Part shown: positions 9,736 to 18,105 of the stretch, one piece after another | How the letters are laid out: every line of letters starts with the position of its first letter | Position numbering within the stretch: position 1 is the stretch's first letter | Origin: CAZYYO01 sp964650965 | GTDB lineage: Bacteria; Bacillota; Clostridia; Lachnospirales; Lachnospiraceae | DNA length: 64,000 nucleotides | Direction of reading: 5' to 3' | NCBI GenBank assembly: GCA_964650965.1 | Contig: CAZYYO010000005.1 | Coordinates: forward strand, 1-64,000 | Position numbers and translations under genes: made by a program | The notes under the pieces: model-generated | Told to the model about the DNA's origin: nothing | What the model saw: the letters and a program-made list of their open reading frames with translations, nothing else | Database searches by the model: none

Positions 9736-10713
9736 ATGGCAAAGGAAATTAATACGATCGGTGTCCTGACCAGTGGTGGAGATGCTCCTGGAATGAACGC
9801 AGCCATTCGTGCAGTTGTACGTCAGACAATTGCCAGAGGGAAAAAAGTAAAAGGTATTAAAAGAGGTTATGCGGGACTTCTGGAAGAAGAAATCATTGAC
9901 ATGGATGCACATAGTGTATCTGAGATTATACAAAGAGGTGGTACCATTCTTCAAACAGCAAGATGTTTGGAATTTGTAGACCCTGAGTATCAGAAGAAGG
10001 CTGCAGATATATGTAAGAAGCATGGAATTGATGGATTGGTAGTTATTGGCGGAGATGGTTCTTTTAAGGGTGCACAGAAGCTGGCAGCTCTTGGAATTAA
10101 TACCATTGGTCTTCCAGGAACCATTGATTTGGATATTTCCTGTACAGAGTATACCATTGGATTTGATACAGCTGTAAATACAGCAATGGAAGCTATTGAT
10201 AAGGTTCGAGATACCTCTACTTCTCATGAAAGATGTTCTATTATCGAGGTTATGGGACGTGGAGCCGGATATATTGCATTATGGTGTGGTATTGCCAACG
10301 GTGCAGAGGATGTCCTTCTGCCGGAGCGTTATGATTACGACGAGCAGGCATTGGTCAACCATATTATCGAAGGAAGAAAAAAAGGAAAACAGCATCATAT
10401 TATCATTAATGCAGAAGGAATCGGACATTCTTCCAGTATGGCTAAGAGAATTGAAGCTGCTACAGGTATTGAGACCAGAGCTACGATTCTAGGTCATATG
10501 CAGCGTGGCGGAAGCCCAACCTGTAAGGATAGAGTGTATGCTTCCACTATGGGTGCGTTAGCAGTTGATTTGCTTTGTGAAGGAAAAACCAATCGTGTTG
10601 TTGGTTATAAGCACGGAGAATTCATTGATTTTGATATTGATGAGGCTCTGGCAATGAGCAAGGGAATTGATGAATATCAGTTTGAGATTTGCAAATCTTT
10701 AGGTAATTCTTAA
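9736..10713 (+). CDS. pfkA: ATP-dependent 6-phosphofructokinase
   Basis: A 325-residue glycolytic enzyme that phosphorylates fructose 6-phosphate. Family motifs in order: LTSGGDAPGMNAAIR near residue 11, GGDGSFKGA near 105 (the Gly form typical of ATP rather than pyrophosphate users), GLPGTIDLDI with the catalytic Asp, and the substrate-binding MGRGAGY. The usual TIDND is TIDLD here, a conservative-looking variant next to the catalytic Asp. GGAGG lies seven bases before the ATG. A strong hairpin terminator follows. Confidence 0.96.
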   Translation: MAKEINTIGVLTSGGDAPGMNAAIRAVVRQTIARGKKVKGIKRGYAGLLEEEIIDMDAHSVSEIIQRGGTILQTARCLEFVDPEYQKKAADICKKHGIDGLVVIGGDGSFKGAQKLAALGINTIGLPGTIDLDISCTEYTIGFDTAVNTAMEAIDKVRDTSTSHERCSIIEVMGRGAGYIALWCGIANGAEDVLLPERYDYDEQALVNHIIEGRKKGKQHHIIINAEGIGHSSSMAKRIEAATGIETRATILGHMQRGGSPTCKDRVYASTMGALAVDLLCEGKTNRVVGYKHGEFIDFDIDEALAMSKGIDEYQFEICKSLGNS

Positions 10714-10744
10714 TTTTTGATATATTGTAAATGTGTATGAGGGA

Positions 10745-10778
10745 CAGGTGCAGGACCGTGATGGCCTGCACCTGTTTT
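10745..10778 (+). terminator. Intrinsic terminator of pfkA
   Basis: CAGGTGCAGG (10745-10754) pairs perfectly with CCTGCACCTG (10765-10774) across a ten-base loop and is followed by TTTT. Confidence 0.85.
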
Positions 10779-10810
10779 GTCGAGAGGTGTAGTTATGGTG
10801 TCTGGTAGTC

Positions 10811-11056
10811 CCGTATCTGCCCCAGTCTGGGATGTATTCCCGGGGGCGGGCAGATTCAGGAGATGATTCCTAGTGTAACTAAGGCTGCAACTCCATGGCT
10901 TGATATTGCCACTTGCCGACCAAGCGTCGGCCACCAATGGGTGGCCGCTTTGGTCGTCTGCGGGCAGCCATGGCGTTGCGGCCTAAGTTACACACGGATT
11001 CATCCATTCATCTGTCCGCCCCCGGGAATACATCCAAGACTGGGGCAGATACTACG
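10811..11056. repeat. Long imperfect palindrome, about 245 bp
   Basis: The stretch between pfkA and the methyltransferase gene is one long inverted repeat with arms of about 120 bases. The outer ends GTATCTGCCCCAGTCT (from 10813) and its complement (to 11052) match almost exactly. The arms then run inward through GGATGTATTCCCGGGGGCGG and CCATGGC to a tight centre GGCCACC-AATG-GGTGGCC near 10937. A few substitutions and small indels separate the arms. Short reading frames inside it are by-products of the symmetry. There is no transposase, so it may be a non-autonomous element or a very large hairpin. Confidence 0.85.
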
Positions 11057-11113
11057 AGGTGGATGACGGCGATAGGACTTGCAGAGGTTTAGAAAATAAG
11101 GAGATAAGAATAT

Positions 11114-11917
11114 ATGATCAGCAGTACGGGGAATAAGCAGGTGAAGAATATTATGGCACTGCAGAAGAAGAGCAGGGAGCGGAGAAAGCAGCAAAGATTT
11201 GTTGTGGAAGGGCTGAAGATGCTTTGGGAAGCTCCTGTGGAGCTGGTGAAGGAAGTGTATGTGTCGGAGATTTTTCTACAGCAGGAGGAGAACCGGGGGC
11301 AGCTGGAGGAGCTGAAGAAGCGGTGGAATTTCCAGGTGCTTGTTGAGGAGGTTAGTGAGCATGTGTTTCAGAGCATGAGCGATACGGTAACTCCTCAGGG
11401 CATTTTAGGTGTGATTCAGATGCCGGAATATTCTATGAAGGATGTACTAGGAGACCAGAAAAACACCAATCTGCTGATTTTAGAGGGAGTACAGGACCCT
11501 GGCAACCTGGGAACTATGTTTCGTACTGGGGAAGGGGCAGGACTTACCGGAATTATTATGAGCCGTGATACGGTGGATATTTATAATCCCAAAACCGTTC
11601 GTTCCACCATGGGAAGCATTTACCGCATGCCATTTCTTATTACAGAAGATTTAACCCAGACCATTGGTGAGCTGAAGGAGCATCAGGTACTGCTGTATGC
11701 TGCCCATTTGAAGGGAGAGCAGTTCTATGATACCTTTGATTACCGAAAGCCAACAGGATTTCTTATTGGAAATGAAGGTAATGGATTACGCCAGGAGACG
11801 GCTGATTTGGCAGATACCTATGTGAAGATTCCCATGGGAGGTCAGTTGGAATCCCTGAATGCAGCTATGGCAGCGGGCATACTTATGTATGAAAGTAATC
11901 GTCAGCGTAGAAGATAG
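11114..11917 (+). CDS. SpoU/TrmH-family RNA 2'-O-methyltransferase
   Basis: A 267-residue SAM-dependent enzyme with a trefoil-knot fold. It has an N-terminal substrate-binding region (STGNKQVKNIMAL, then RFVVEGLKML) and the three SPOUT motifs: LEGVQDPGNLGTMFRTGEGA near residue 123, GNEGNGL near 221, and IPMGGQLESLNAAMAAGILM near 238. This is the RlmB/TrmH-like layout, and the target is most likely 23S rRNA. AAGGAG lies ten bases before the ATG. The next small gene has a nearly identical leader and probably shares the transcript. Confidence 0.93.
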   Translation: MISSTGNKQVKNIMALQKKSRERRKQQRFVVEGLKMLWEAPVELVKEVYVSEIFLQQEENRGQLEELKKRWNFQVLVEEVSEHVFQSMSDTVTPQGILGVIQMPEYSMKDVLGDQKNTNLLILEGVQDPGNLGTMFRTGEGAGLTGIIMSRDTVDIYNPKTVRSTMGSIYRMPFLITEDLTQTIGELKEHQVLLYAAHLKGEQFYDTFDYRKPTGFLIGNEGNGLRQETADLADTYVKIPMGGQLESLNAAMAAGILMYESNRQRRR

Positions 11918-11962
11918 TCCCGGGGCAGGAGATCACGGGGACGATATATAAGGAGATAAGAG

Positions 11963-12226
11963 ATGAGAATATGGTTTAAGGAATGGAAGGATAATCATAT
12001 GGTGCGGGACCTTACCATAAGCAACGAACAGGTTGATACAAGAACCCACAAGATATTTGAAGCTTTGGATGAGGTATGTCTTGCATTTGATTTAAGCAAA
12101 CCAATCTGGCTAGACGCGACAGTGCAGGAGTTTAAGAGGCATGGGAAGGCCAGATTTTATCAGGATAATTTTATAGATGATATCGATTTCGATTACCTGG
12201 AGATTCATGTAATTGAGGAAGATTAA
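11963..12226 (+). CDS. Conserved hypothetical protein
   Basis: An 87-residue acidic soluble protein starting at ATG 11963 behind AAGGAGATAAGAG. It begins RIWFKEWKDNHMVRD and ends in an aspartate/glutamate-rich strand (DDIDFDYLEIHVIEED). There is no known motif. It is 45 bases downstream of the SpoU methyltransferase and ends at a shared bidirectional terminator, so the two genes probably form a small operon. I do not know its function. Confidence 0.7.
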   Translation: MRIWFKEWKDNHMVRDLTISNEQVDTRTHKIFEALDEVCLAFDLSKPIWLDATVQEFKRHGKARFYQDNFIDDIDFDYLEIHVIEED

Positions 12227-12230
12227 AGAA

Positions 12231-12267
12231 ATAGACTTCAGGGCATTGCCCTGAAGTCTATTTTTTT
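12231..12267. terminator. Bidirectional intrinsic terminator
   Basis: ATAGACTTCAGGG pairs with CCCTGAAGTCTAT around a five-base loop, followed by seven T residues. It serves the rightward hypothetical gene. The stop codon of the convergent UbiB-like gene (12258-12260) lies inside the stem. Confidence 0.85.
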
Positions 12268-13859
12268 AGAAAATGTTTTACAATTGTATACAACACAATA
12301 ATAAATGCAAAGCAATATCCTAAGGCACCAATTGCTGGAATCCCCAGAAGCTTTGGCTTCATATCGGTAGTACAGATAATGCTGGAGCTAATCAGCAGTG
12401 CCATCACCCATAGGCCCATTACAATATTTCGAATGAGACGATGAAGCAGCTGTGCCAGTTCCTTGGAAGCGTGAAGATCCATATTGATTCTGGTTTGACC
12501 TTTCATATATCCATTTAAGATTTCAGAAAGCTGAGAAGGCAGTCGAATAGCCTTGTGGGCAGATTCATACAGCAGCTTTCCATTGCTTTTTAATTCGGCC
12601 TGCCAGTCAAAGTGCTGCCAGGCATATTCCTTCATACGAGCTGAGGCAATCTCCACCATGTTAATCTGGGGACTGATATCTGCCAAAACACCTTCCATCT
12701 GGGTTAGACCTCGGGCCAGCATGGTCAAACCGTGGGGCATGGCAATTTTATTGGCTTTCATTACATCCATCAGCTCCTGTGTGAAGCTGGCAATATCAAT
12801 ATTTCCCATATCAATATTTCCATATCGGCGAATCAATGCCTGAATATCCTGGTATAGCTTGGCCTGATCCGGTTCTCCGCGAAATTGTCCCAGTGCCATC
12901 ACAGCATCCTGAATCATACCAATATCATTGATAGCAATCCCTTGTATCGCCTGGGCTAGCTGCTTTTTGTCACTGGAAGATAGACGACCCATCATTCCCA
13001 TATCAATCCATATGATTTTGCCGTCACGAATACGCACATTTCCTGGATGGGGGTCTGCATGGAAGAAGCCATCCTCCATAACCTGACGAATAAAGTTGTC
13101 CACCAGCTTACTTCCGATTTCCTCTAAGTCATATCCATTGGATAGCAGTGCTTCCTTATCATCAATCTGGCAGCCCTCAATGTACTCCATTACCAGCACG
13201 CGACTGGTGGTATATTCTCGATACAAAAGGGGCGTGGCTACAAAAGCAACATCCTGATTATAACGGGAAAATTCTTCCATGTTAGCGGCTTCTGTTAGAA
13301 AATTCATTTCCTCCTGGGCGACACGCCACATTTCATCTAGCACAAGGTTAAAATCAGCCATTTCCTTTAAGCTAATGGGAGGAACCAGCTTTACTGCCTT
13401 GTGAAGCAGTGCAATGTCCCGGGACATAACGTCATAAATTCCTTTTCGCTGTACCTTAATAACCACCTGTTGACCATTTATCAATGTGGCACGGTGCACC
13501 TGGGCAATGGAAGCAGAGCCTAGAGGCTTCTCGTCAATCTGGGCAAATATTTCCTGCCATGGGCAGCCAAAGGATTCTCGCAGCATGTCCTCCACTTGAG
13601 CAAAGGACATGGGAGTTACCTCAGAACGCAGGTGCATCAGCTCATCACAGTATTTTTTAGGCAGCACATCGGAATGCAAGGACATAATTTGACCCAGCTT
13701 AATATATGTAGGCCCCAGATCCTCTAAGATCTGGCGAAACCTTTGTGGGGTGAGCCCCTGGGTAATATTATTCTTTTTTAATACGGTGGTAATTTCTTTC
13801 AGACGGGAGCCGTATCCTGTCCCATCTGATTTATTTTTCTTCGTTGTCTCCATGGGCAT
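12258..13859 (-). CDS. ABC1/UbiB-family protein kinase-like membrane protein
   Basis: About 533 residues. The atypical kinase core holds the KxGQ motif (YIKLGQIMSLHSDVLP), LGSASIAQVHRA, the lysine motif VVIKVQRKG, the catalytic-loop-like FFHADPHPGNV and the metal motif IDMGMMGRL. Two C-terminal membrane helices anchor it. Proteins of this family act in quinone synthesis or lipid homeostasis; no quinone genes are visible here. The start is uncertain among ATG 13853, ATG 13859 and GTG 13868. All overlap the upstream phasin-like gene, which implies translational coupling. That partner arrangement is common in Clostridia. Confidence 0.88.
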   Translation of the reverse strand: MPMETTKKNKSDGTGYGSRLKEITTVLKKNNITQGLTPQRFRQILEDLGPTYIKLGQIMSLHSDVLPKKYCDELMHLRSEVTPMSFAQVEDMLRESFGCPWQEIFAQIDEKPLGSASIAQVHRATLINGQQVVIKVQRKGIYDVMSRDIALLHKAVKLVPPISLKEMADFNLVLDEMWRVAQEEMNFLTEAANMEEFSRYNQDVAFVATPLLYREYTTSRVLVMEYIEGCQIDDKEALLSNGYDLEEIGSKLVDNFIRQVMEDGFFHADPHPGNVRIRDGKIIWIDMGMMGRLSSSDKKQLAQAIQGIAINDIGMIQDAVMALGQFRGEPDQAKLYQDIQALIRRYGNIDMGNIDIASFTQELMDVMKANKIAMPHGLTMLARGLTQMEGVLADISPQINMVEIASARMKEYAWQHFDWQAELKSNGKLLYESAHKAIRLPSQLSEILNGYMKGQTRINMDLHASKELAQLLHRLIRNIVMGLWVMALLISSSIICTTDMKPKLLGIPAIGALGYCFAFIIVLYTIVKHFLKK

Positions 13860-14151
13860 CCATCTCACTTAGCTTTGCTTTTAATGCATCTAACTGTTCC
13901 GGCGTCATTTTGTCTAGTAATTCGTCTAACTCTTCCGGGGTTTGTGGTTTTACCGATACATTTACATTGTCCTTCACTGTTTGTTTGATGTTGTGCTTTA
14001 ACTCTTCGTTGAGAACCTTACCCTGCTCTACGGTTAGTTCCCCCTTTTTCACCATCTCATCTAACAGCTCCTTGGATTTTTCTGCAGTAACAGCAACACC
14101 ACCAATTCCTGCAAGAATAATTTTTTTCAGACCTTCTCCAATTGTTTCCAT
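13831..14151 (-). CDS. Phasin-like/polyhydroxyalkanoate regulator-like small protein
   Basis: A 106-residue protein with an N-terminal hydrophobic patch (IILAGIGGVAVTAEKSKELLDEMVKKGELTV is the region, residues 11-41), an amphipathic helix and a charged tail (PEQLDALKAKLSEMDAHG). The GxxTVEQGKxLNEEL layout is that of phasin-family proteins that coat lipid or polymer surfaces. No PHA synthase is present, so the name reflects similarity only. It overlaps the UbiB-like gene and both may act on membrane lipids. Confidence 0.65.
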   Translation of the reverse strand: METIGEGLKKIILAGIGGVAVTAEKSKELLDEMVKKGELTVEQGKVLNEELKHNIKQTVKDNVNVSVKPQTPEELDELLDKMTPEQLDALKAKLSEMDAHGDNEEK

Positions 14152-14182
14152 AAGTCAGTTCCTCCTTCTCCATTTGAAAATG

Positions 14183-14566
14183 TTATAGATACTGTTCCAT
14201 AAATAGAATACCCTTTGGAAGAAAAATTATCAGTCCGGCAATGGCAGCCATAATGGCAGCAATAAGCACAGCACCGGCGGCAGTGTCTTTGGCGATTTTA
14301 GCCAGTAGACGATGCTCCTGCGTGACAAGGTCAACTACAGCCTCCACAGCAGTATTTACCAGCTCTAAGGCCATAACCAGACCAAATAAAGTCAGGCAGA
14401 TACACCACTCCAGTGGGGAAATGTGAAAGAAAATACCTGCAATCACCACAAGAACGGTCATTCCGCAGTGAATCTTCATATTTCGTTCCTTTTTAATACA
14501 AGTGAAGATTCCTTCAAAGGCATAGCCGAAGCTCTTTAACAAAGGTGGCTTATTCTCTTTTGTCAT
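14183..14566 (-). CDS. dgkA: Diacylglycerol/undecaprenol kinase family protein
   Basis: A 127-residue integral membrane kinase with three helices. The signature ELVNTAVEAVVDLVTQEH (metal and lipid binding Glu/Asn) and KIAKDTAAGAVL are complete. In Firmicutes this DgkA-like family phosphorylates undecaprenol to recycle the lipid carrier for wall polymers. GAGGTG precedes the ATG. It lies 31 bp upstream of the phasin-like and UbiB-like genes on the same strand, which fits a small lipid-related operon. Confidence 0.92.
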   Translation of the reverse strand: MTKENKPPLLKSFGYAFEGIFTCIKKERNMKIHCGMTVLVVIAGIFFHISPLEWCICLTLFGLVMALELVNTAVEAVVDLVTQEHRLLAKIAKDTAAGAVLIAAIMAAIAGLIIFLPKGILFMEQYL

Positions 14567-14743
14567 ACAATCACCTCTTCCATATTGTGGGAATTCTTTG
14601 ATAATTATATTTTATCACTCTTATTTTAAATATGATATAGCAATACATAAATAACCAATGTGATTTTCTCTTGCAAATTGAACCGTATGGTGCTAAACTG
14701 TCTACTTGAGTGACAAGACACATGTAAAATACAAGGAGACAAT

Positions 14744-15805
14744 ATGGAAAAAATAAAAGCATTTATGAAAAAGAAAGATATTGAAATATCGGTACAGCGG
14801 TACCTGATTGATGCTCTAGGAGCTATGGCACAGGGATTGTTTGCATCCTTACTGGTGGGAACGATTTTGTGTACCCTGGGAGAACAGACAGGAATTGCTA
14901 TTCTGGTAACCATTGGAGGCTATGCTAAGGCGGTAACAGGACCGGCTATGGCGATTGCCATTGGATATGCCCTACATAGCCCGGCACTGGTATTATTTTG
15001 TCTGGCAGCCGTTGGTGGAGCAGCCAATGAATTAGGTGGTGCAGGTGGACCTTTGGCAGTTCTGGTTGTTGTGGTTTTCGCAGCAGAATTTGGTAAAGCA
15101 GTATCGAAAGAAACCAAGATTGATATTCTCGTTACGCCGATTGTAACCATTGGTATAGGCGTTCTGTTGTCTATCTGGTGGGCACCGGCCATTGGTAAGG
15201 CAGCATCTGCAGTAGGTGCAGCGATTATGTGGGCTACCGAACTGCAGCCGTTCTTCATGGGCATTATTGTATCTGTGGTAGTTGGAATTGCACTTACTCT
15301 GCCCATTAGCAGTGCGGCAATCTGCGCAGCATTGTCCCTTACCGGATTAGCAGGAGGAGCAGCATTAGCAGGCTGTTGTGCACAGATGGTAGGCTTTGCA
15401 GTTATGAGCTTCCGGGAAAATAAGTGGGGTGGCCTGGTGGCACAGGGAATCGGAACTAGTATGCTTCAGATGGGAAATATAGTAAAAAACCCTAAGATTT
15501 GGATTGCCCCTATCCTAACGTCAGCCATTACCGGACCTATTGCAACCTGTGTATTCCAGATGCAAATGAATGGTGCAGCAATCTCCTCAGGTATGGGTAC
15601 CTGTGGTCTGGTTGGACAAATTGGACTTTATACCGGTTGGATTAACGACATTGCCGCTGGAACCAAGGCTGGAATTACCGGTATGGATTGGCTGGGAATG
15701 ATTCTGGTATGCTTCATTTTACCAGGTGTGCTTTGTGCACTGTTTGGCATGCTGTTTCGCAAAATCGGCTGGGTGAAAGAGGATGACTTGAAATTAGAAG
15801 TGTGA
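14744..15805 (+). CDS. PTS EIIC-like membrane transporter (stand-alone)
   Basis: A 353-residue protein with about ten hydrophobic segments, many glycine/alanine-rich (GGAANELGGAGGPLAVL; ALSLTGLAGGAALAGC). The composition and a TLPISSAA loop match the PTS_EIIC_2 family of predicted sugar permeases. No EIIA or EIIB gene is present nearby, so it either borrows PTS partners or transports without phosphorylation. AAGGAGAC lies before ATG 14744. The substrate is unknown. Confidence 0.75.
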   Translation: MEKIKAFMKKKDIEISVQRYLIDALGAMAQGLFASLLVGTILCTLGEQTGIAILVTIGGYAKAVTGPAMAIAIGYALHSPALVLFCLAAVGGAANELGGAGGPLAVLVVVVFAAEFGKAVSKETKIDILVTPIVTIGIGVLLSIWWAPAIGKAASAVGAAIMWATELQPFFMGIIVSVVVGIALTLPISSAAICAALSLTGLAGGAALAGCCAQMVGFAVMSFRENKWGGLVAQGIGTSMLQMGNIVKNPKIWIAPILTSAITGPIATCVFQMQMNGAAISSGMGTCGLVGQIGLYTGWINDIAAGTKAGITGMDWLGMILVCFILPGVLCALFGMLFRKIGWVKEDDLKLEV

Positions 15806-15811
15806 TATAAT
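15803..15811 (+). promoter_or_regulatory. Extended -10 promoter for the alarmone synthetase gene
   Basis: TGATATAAT, a perfect extended -10, overlaps the stop codon of the EIIC-like gene 59 bases before the synthetase start. No good -35 is seen at the usual distance. Confidence 0.45.
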
Positions 15812-15869
15812 ACTCCTTGGATAGAAGGATTCTCTGAAGCATCAGAGGACTAAGAGGAGAGTTAGTAAA

Positions 15870-16625
15870 GTGGAAAATCACAAATACGCTGATGAGGGCA
15901 TCGACAACTGGAATACCGTAATGCTTTTATATAATTCAGCATTGAAGGAAATGGGAACCAAGGTTGAGATTTTAAATGATGAATTTCAACATGTACATCA
16001 GTACAATCCCATTGAATATGTTAAGACAAGAATTAAATCACCGGAGAGTATTGTTAAAAAGCTAAAACGATATGGTCATGACAGTTCTATCGCTAATATG
16101 ATAGAGTATTGCAATGATATTGCCGGAGTGAGAATTGTATGTTCCTTTACTTCTGACATTTATCGCATGGCAGAGATGATTGGACGACAGAATGATATTA
16201 CCGTTATTTCCATTAAGGATTATATTAAGAACCCTAAGGAAAGCGGTTATAAGAGTTATCATATGTTGGTAACCCTGCCAATCTTCCTTTCGGATCGTAT
16301 GGTTAATACCAAGGTAGAGATTCAGATACGAACCATAGCCATGGACTTCTGGGCAAGCTTAGAGCATAAGATTTATTATAAATTTGAAGGAAATGCACCC
16401 AAATATATTAGTCAGGATTTAAGAGAGTGTTCCGAGATCGTATCCATGCTGGATGCCAAGATGCTCTCCTTAAATGAAGCAATTTTAAAGGCAAAGGAAG
16501 AAGAAAATCAGAACAATGCAGACTCTGGGGAGATATCCAGGGCAGAGGAACTCTCCGATGAAGATTGGAGTCAGCAAAAAACGTCGATTGGACCAAGCTA
16601 TACACAGGCCGATCAGCATATATAA
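15870..16625 (+). CDS. Small alarmone synthetase, GTP pyrophosphokinase (RelQ/YjbM type)
   Basis: A 251-residue RelA/SpoT synthetase domain without hydrolase, TGS or ACT domains. It would make ppGpp/pppGpp from ATP and GTP or GDP. Landmarks: RIKSPESIVKKLKRYG (ATP/pyrophosphate-binding basic stretch), DIAGVRIVCSF, KESGYKSYHM and VEIQIRTIAMDFWASLEHKI. The C-terminal 50 residues are a charged linker. It starts at GTG 15870 behind AAGAGGAGA. A strong terminator follows, so it is a single-gene unit. Confidence 0.94.
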   Translation: MENHKYADEGIDNWNTVMLLYNSALKEMGTKVEILNDEFQHVHQYNPIEYVKTRIKSPESIVKKLKRYGHDSSIANMIEYCNDIAGVRIVCSFTSDIYRMAEMIGRQNDITVISIKDYIKNPKESGYKSYHMLVTLPIFLSDRMVNTKVEIQIRTIAMDFWASLEHKIYYKFEGNAPKYISQDLRECSEIVSMLDAKMLSLNEAILKAKEEENQNNADSGEISRAEELSDEDWSQQKTSIGPSYTQADQHI

Positions 16626-16630
16626 CCAAT

Positions 16631-16669
16631 AAACAAGCCAGTCTATCATTATGATAGGCTGGCTTGTTT
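16631..16669. terminator. Terminator after the alarmone synthetase gene
   Basis: AAACAAGCCAGTCTATCAT pairs with ATGATAGGCTGGCTTGTTT with one G-T wobble. The A/T ends let it work for both strands; the convergent hypothetical gene ends at 16704. Confidence 0.85.
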
Positions 16670-16703
16670 ATGAACTATATTTTATGGTATACAGCTTGCA
16701 ATT

Positions 16704-17291
16704 TTATGATTCTTCATCTCCTGCAACCCATTGATCGAATTTCTTCAATACAGCATCATAAGTGCGCTGTGAGATGTCCGGCAGTGCCGAACCCCAGGTC
16801 TTAGTAGCTTGTTGGAATCCTTTCTTAAATGCGGAAATCATTTCATTTGCCTTATTCTTATCACCACCACTTAATGCTTTTGCAAAATCTACAATACGGT
16901 CTGAAGTCTGTTCTACTCCCCAGTAACCATCTTCTGCAATATCAGCCTGTGCCTGTGCTTTTGTTTCCGGGTCTACAGTGAAATTTCCGCCGGCAAGAAA
17001 ACGCCACATGCTATCCGCTTTTCCAATGGCACTTCCCTGTTTAGACATGGTTTGACGAACAATATTAAGCAGCTGACTCATTCTTTGTTCGGAATCTGCT
17101 TTTAATTGCGCTACAATGGCACTGCGGTCGCTAGATGAATTTTTGTTAGAAACGGCATTGTCTGATTTCTCATATACAGCAGCAACATCTTTATCGCTTG
17201 TTTTTGTGGCTTCGTCTGATTTTGCAGCCTGATAATAGTTGGCTGAAGAATTGTTAGATACAGCATTATTGCTGATAGTGTTTACATCCAT
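16704..17291 (-). CDS. Conserved hypothetical protein with Asn/Ser-rich N-terminus
   Basis: About 195 residues from ATG 17291, which follows GGGAGGG; an in-frame upstream ATG at 17342 lacks a site. The first 60 residues are polar and repetitive (NNAVSNNSS, then KSDNAVSNKNSSSD). The rest is a helical domain with MSQLLNIVRQTMSKQG, DGYWGVEQTSDRIVDFAKAL and FDQWVAGDEES. There is no signal peptide or catalytic motif. Similar proteins occur in Lachnospiraceae without known role. The polar head suggests a flexible tether. Confidence 0.72.
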   Translation of the reverse strand: MDVNTISNNAVSNNSSANYYQAAKSDEATKTSDKDVAAVYEKSDNAVSNKNSSSDRSAIVAQLKADSEQRMSQLLNIVRQTMSKQGSAIGKADSMWRFLAGGNFTVDPETKAQAQADIAEDGYWGVEQTSDRIVDFAKALSGGDKNKANEMISAFKKGFQQATKTWGSALPDISQRTYDAVLKKFDQWVAGDEES

Positions 17292-17412
17292 GATTTTACC
17301 CTCCCTGGTATTGGCTGTTAACCTAAGTGGACAGGTATCCATACCTGCCTTATGAATAATGTAACTCTTACCTACTATATCGGAAGGATAACAAAATACT
17401 TTAGGGTGAAAA

Positions 17413-17986
17413 TAGAATCACACCATGTACTGCTCCACCCAGCTCTATGAAGACATTGTCGGAATATTAATATTGTGTTTCCTTTCTGCTTTTGATGTGA
17501 AGCATTAGACAAAATTGGTTACAGTTCGACGTTGGAGCTTTGTCTGATAGCTATGTACGGACACGGGTTTGACAGATTTCCGCGGTTGTCCGTCTGGCAC
17601 AGCCACCTATGTCCTACTCCGCATTTCTCTAAGGGGGTGTCCTTACGAAATTCTTATTACAGGCCGCCCTTCCAAACTCGCACCATATACAGAGCAAGCT
17701 TGTAGCATCCTGCGCTCGAACAGTGGAAAGGCGGCCTGAGATTTCGACGTCCACCCCCTAAGAGAAATTTCGGAGCGTACATAAGGTGGCTGCGCCAGAC
17801 GAACAACCACGGAAATCTGTCAAACCCTTGGACGAACTTAGCTCGCTCATCAGACAAAGCTCCGGCGGAAGAAATGTCCAATTTTGTCTAGCAAAGCAGC
17901 GAAAGCAGAAAGGAAACACAATATGGATGTGCGGTAAGTCCGTCTTCATAGAGCTGGGTGGAGCAGGACATGGTGTGATTCTATGA
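17413..17986. repeat. Giant imperfect palindrome, about 570 bp
   Basis: Almost the whole gap between the hypothetical gene and ispE is one inverted repeat with arms of about 260 bases. The outer end ATAGAATCACACCATGT (17413 on) recurs as its complement ending at 17986. Inner blocks such as CTGCTCCACCCAGCTCTATG, TGTGTTTCCTTTCTGCTTT, TAGACAAAATTGG, GAGCTTTGTCTGAT, TTTGACAGATTTCCG and TTAGGGGGTG (one base differs) recur in mirrored order. The loop is about 50 bases near 17680-17725. Reading frames inside the arms are not believable genes. No transposase or flanking target duplication is obvious. Confidence 0.9.
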
Positions 17987-18012
17987 GATTCTATGGGAGT
18001 GGTACTTGCGGA

Positions 18013-18041
18013 TTGCCAATTGGATGAAATCATGGTAAAAT
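18013..18041 (+). promoter_or_regulatory. Sigma-A-type promoter for ispE
   Basis: TTGCCA (18013-18018) and TAAAAT (18036-18041) are separated by exactly 17 bases, 65 bases before the ispE start. It lies just outside the giant palindrome. Confidence 0.65.
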
Positions 18042-18105
18042 GCATATTGTATACAATGAACAATGAACGATAAATAAATACAATTTATACATTAAGGGAG
18101 CATTT

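Noticed and set aside
9736..10713. Pyrophosphate-dependent phosphofructokinase
   Set aside because: GGDGS and GLPGTID are the ATP-type residues; PPi enzymes usually have GGDDS and a KTIDND motif.
10710..11194. Reading frames inside the pfkA-methyltransferase palindrome
   Set aside because: They follow from the palindromic sequence and have no start signals or recognisable domains.
13831..14151. Evidence for polyhydroxyalkanoate storage
   Set aside because: Only the phasin-like fold is present; no synthase or depolymerase is in the window, and such proteins often pair with UbiB-like kinases without PHA.
14744..15805. Part of a complete PTS operon
   Set aside because: There are no EIIA or EIIB genes or domains; neighbours are lipid-kinase and alarmone genes.
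17657..18063. Reading frames inside the giant palindrome
   Set aside because: Composition is not protein-like, no ribosome sites are present, and both arms code by symmetry.
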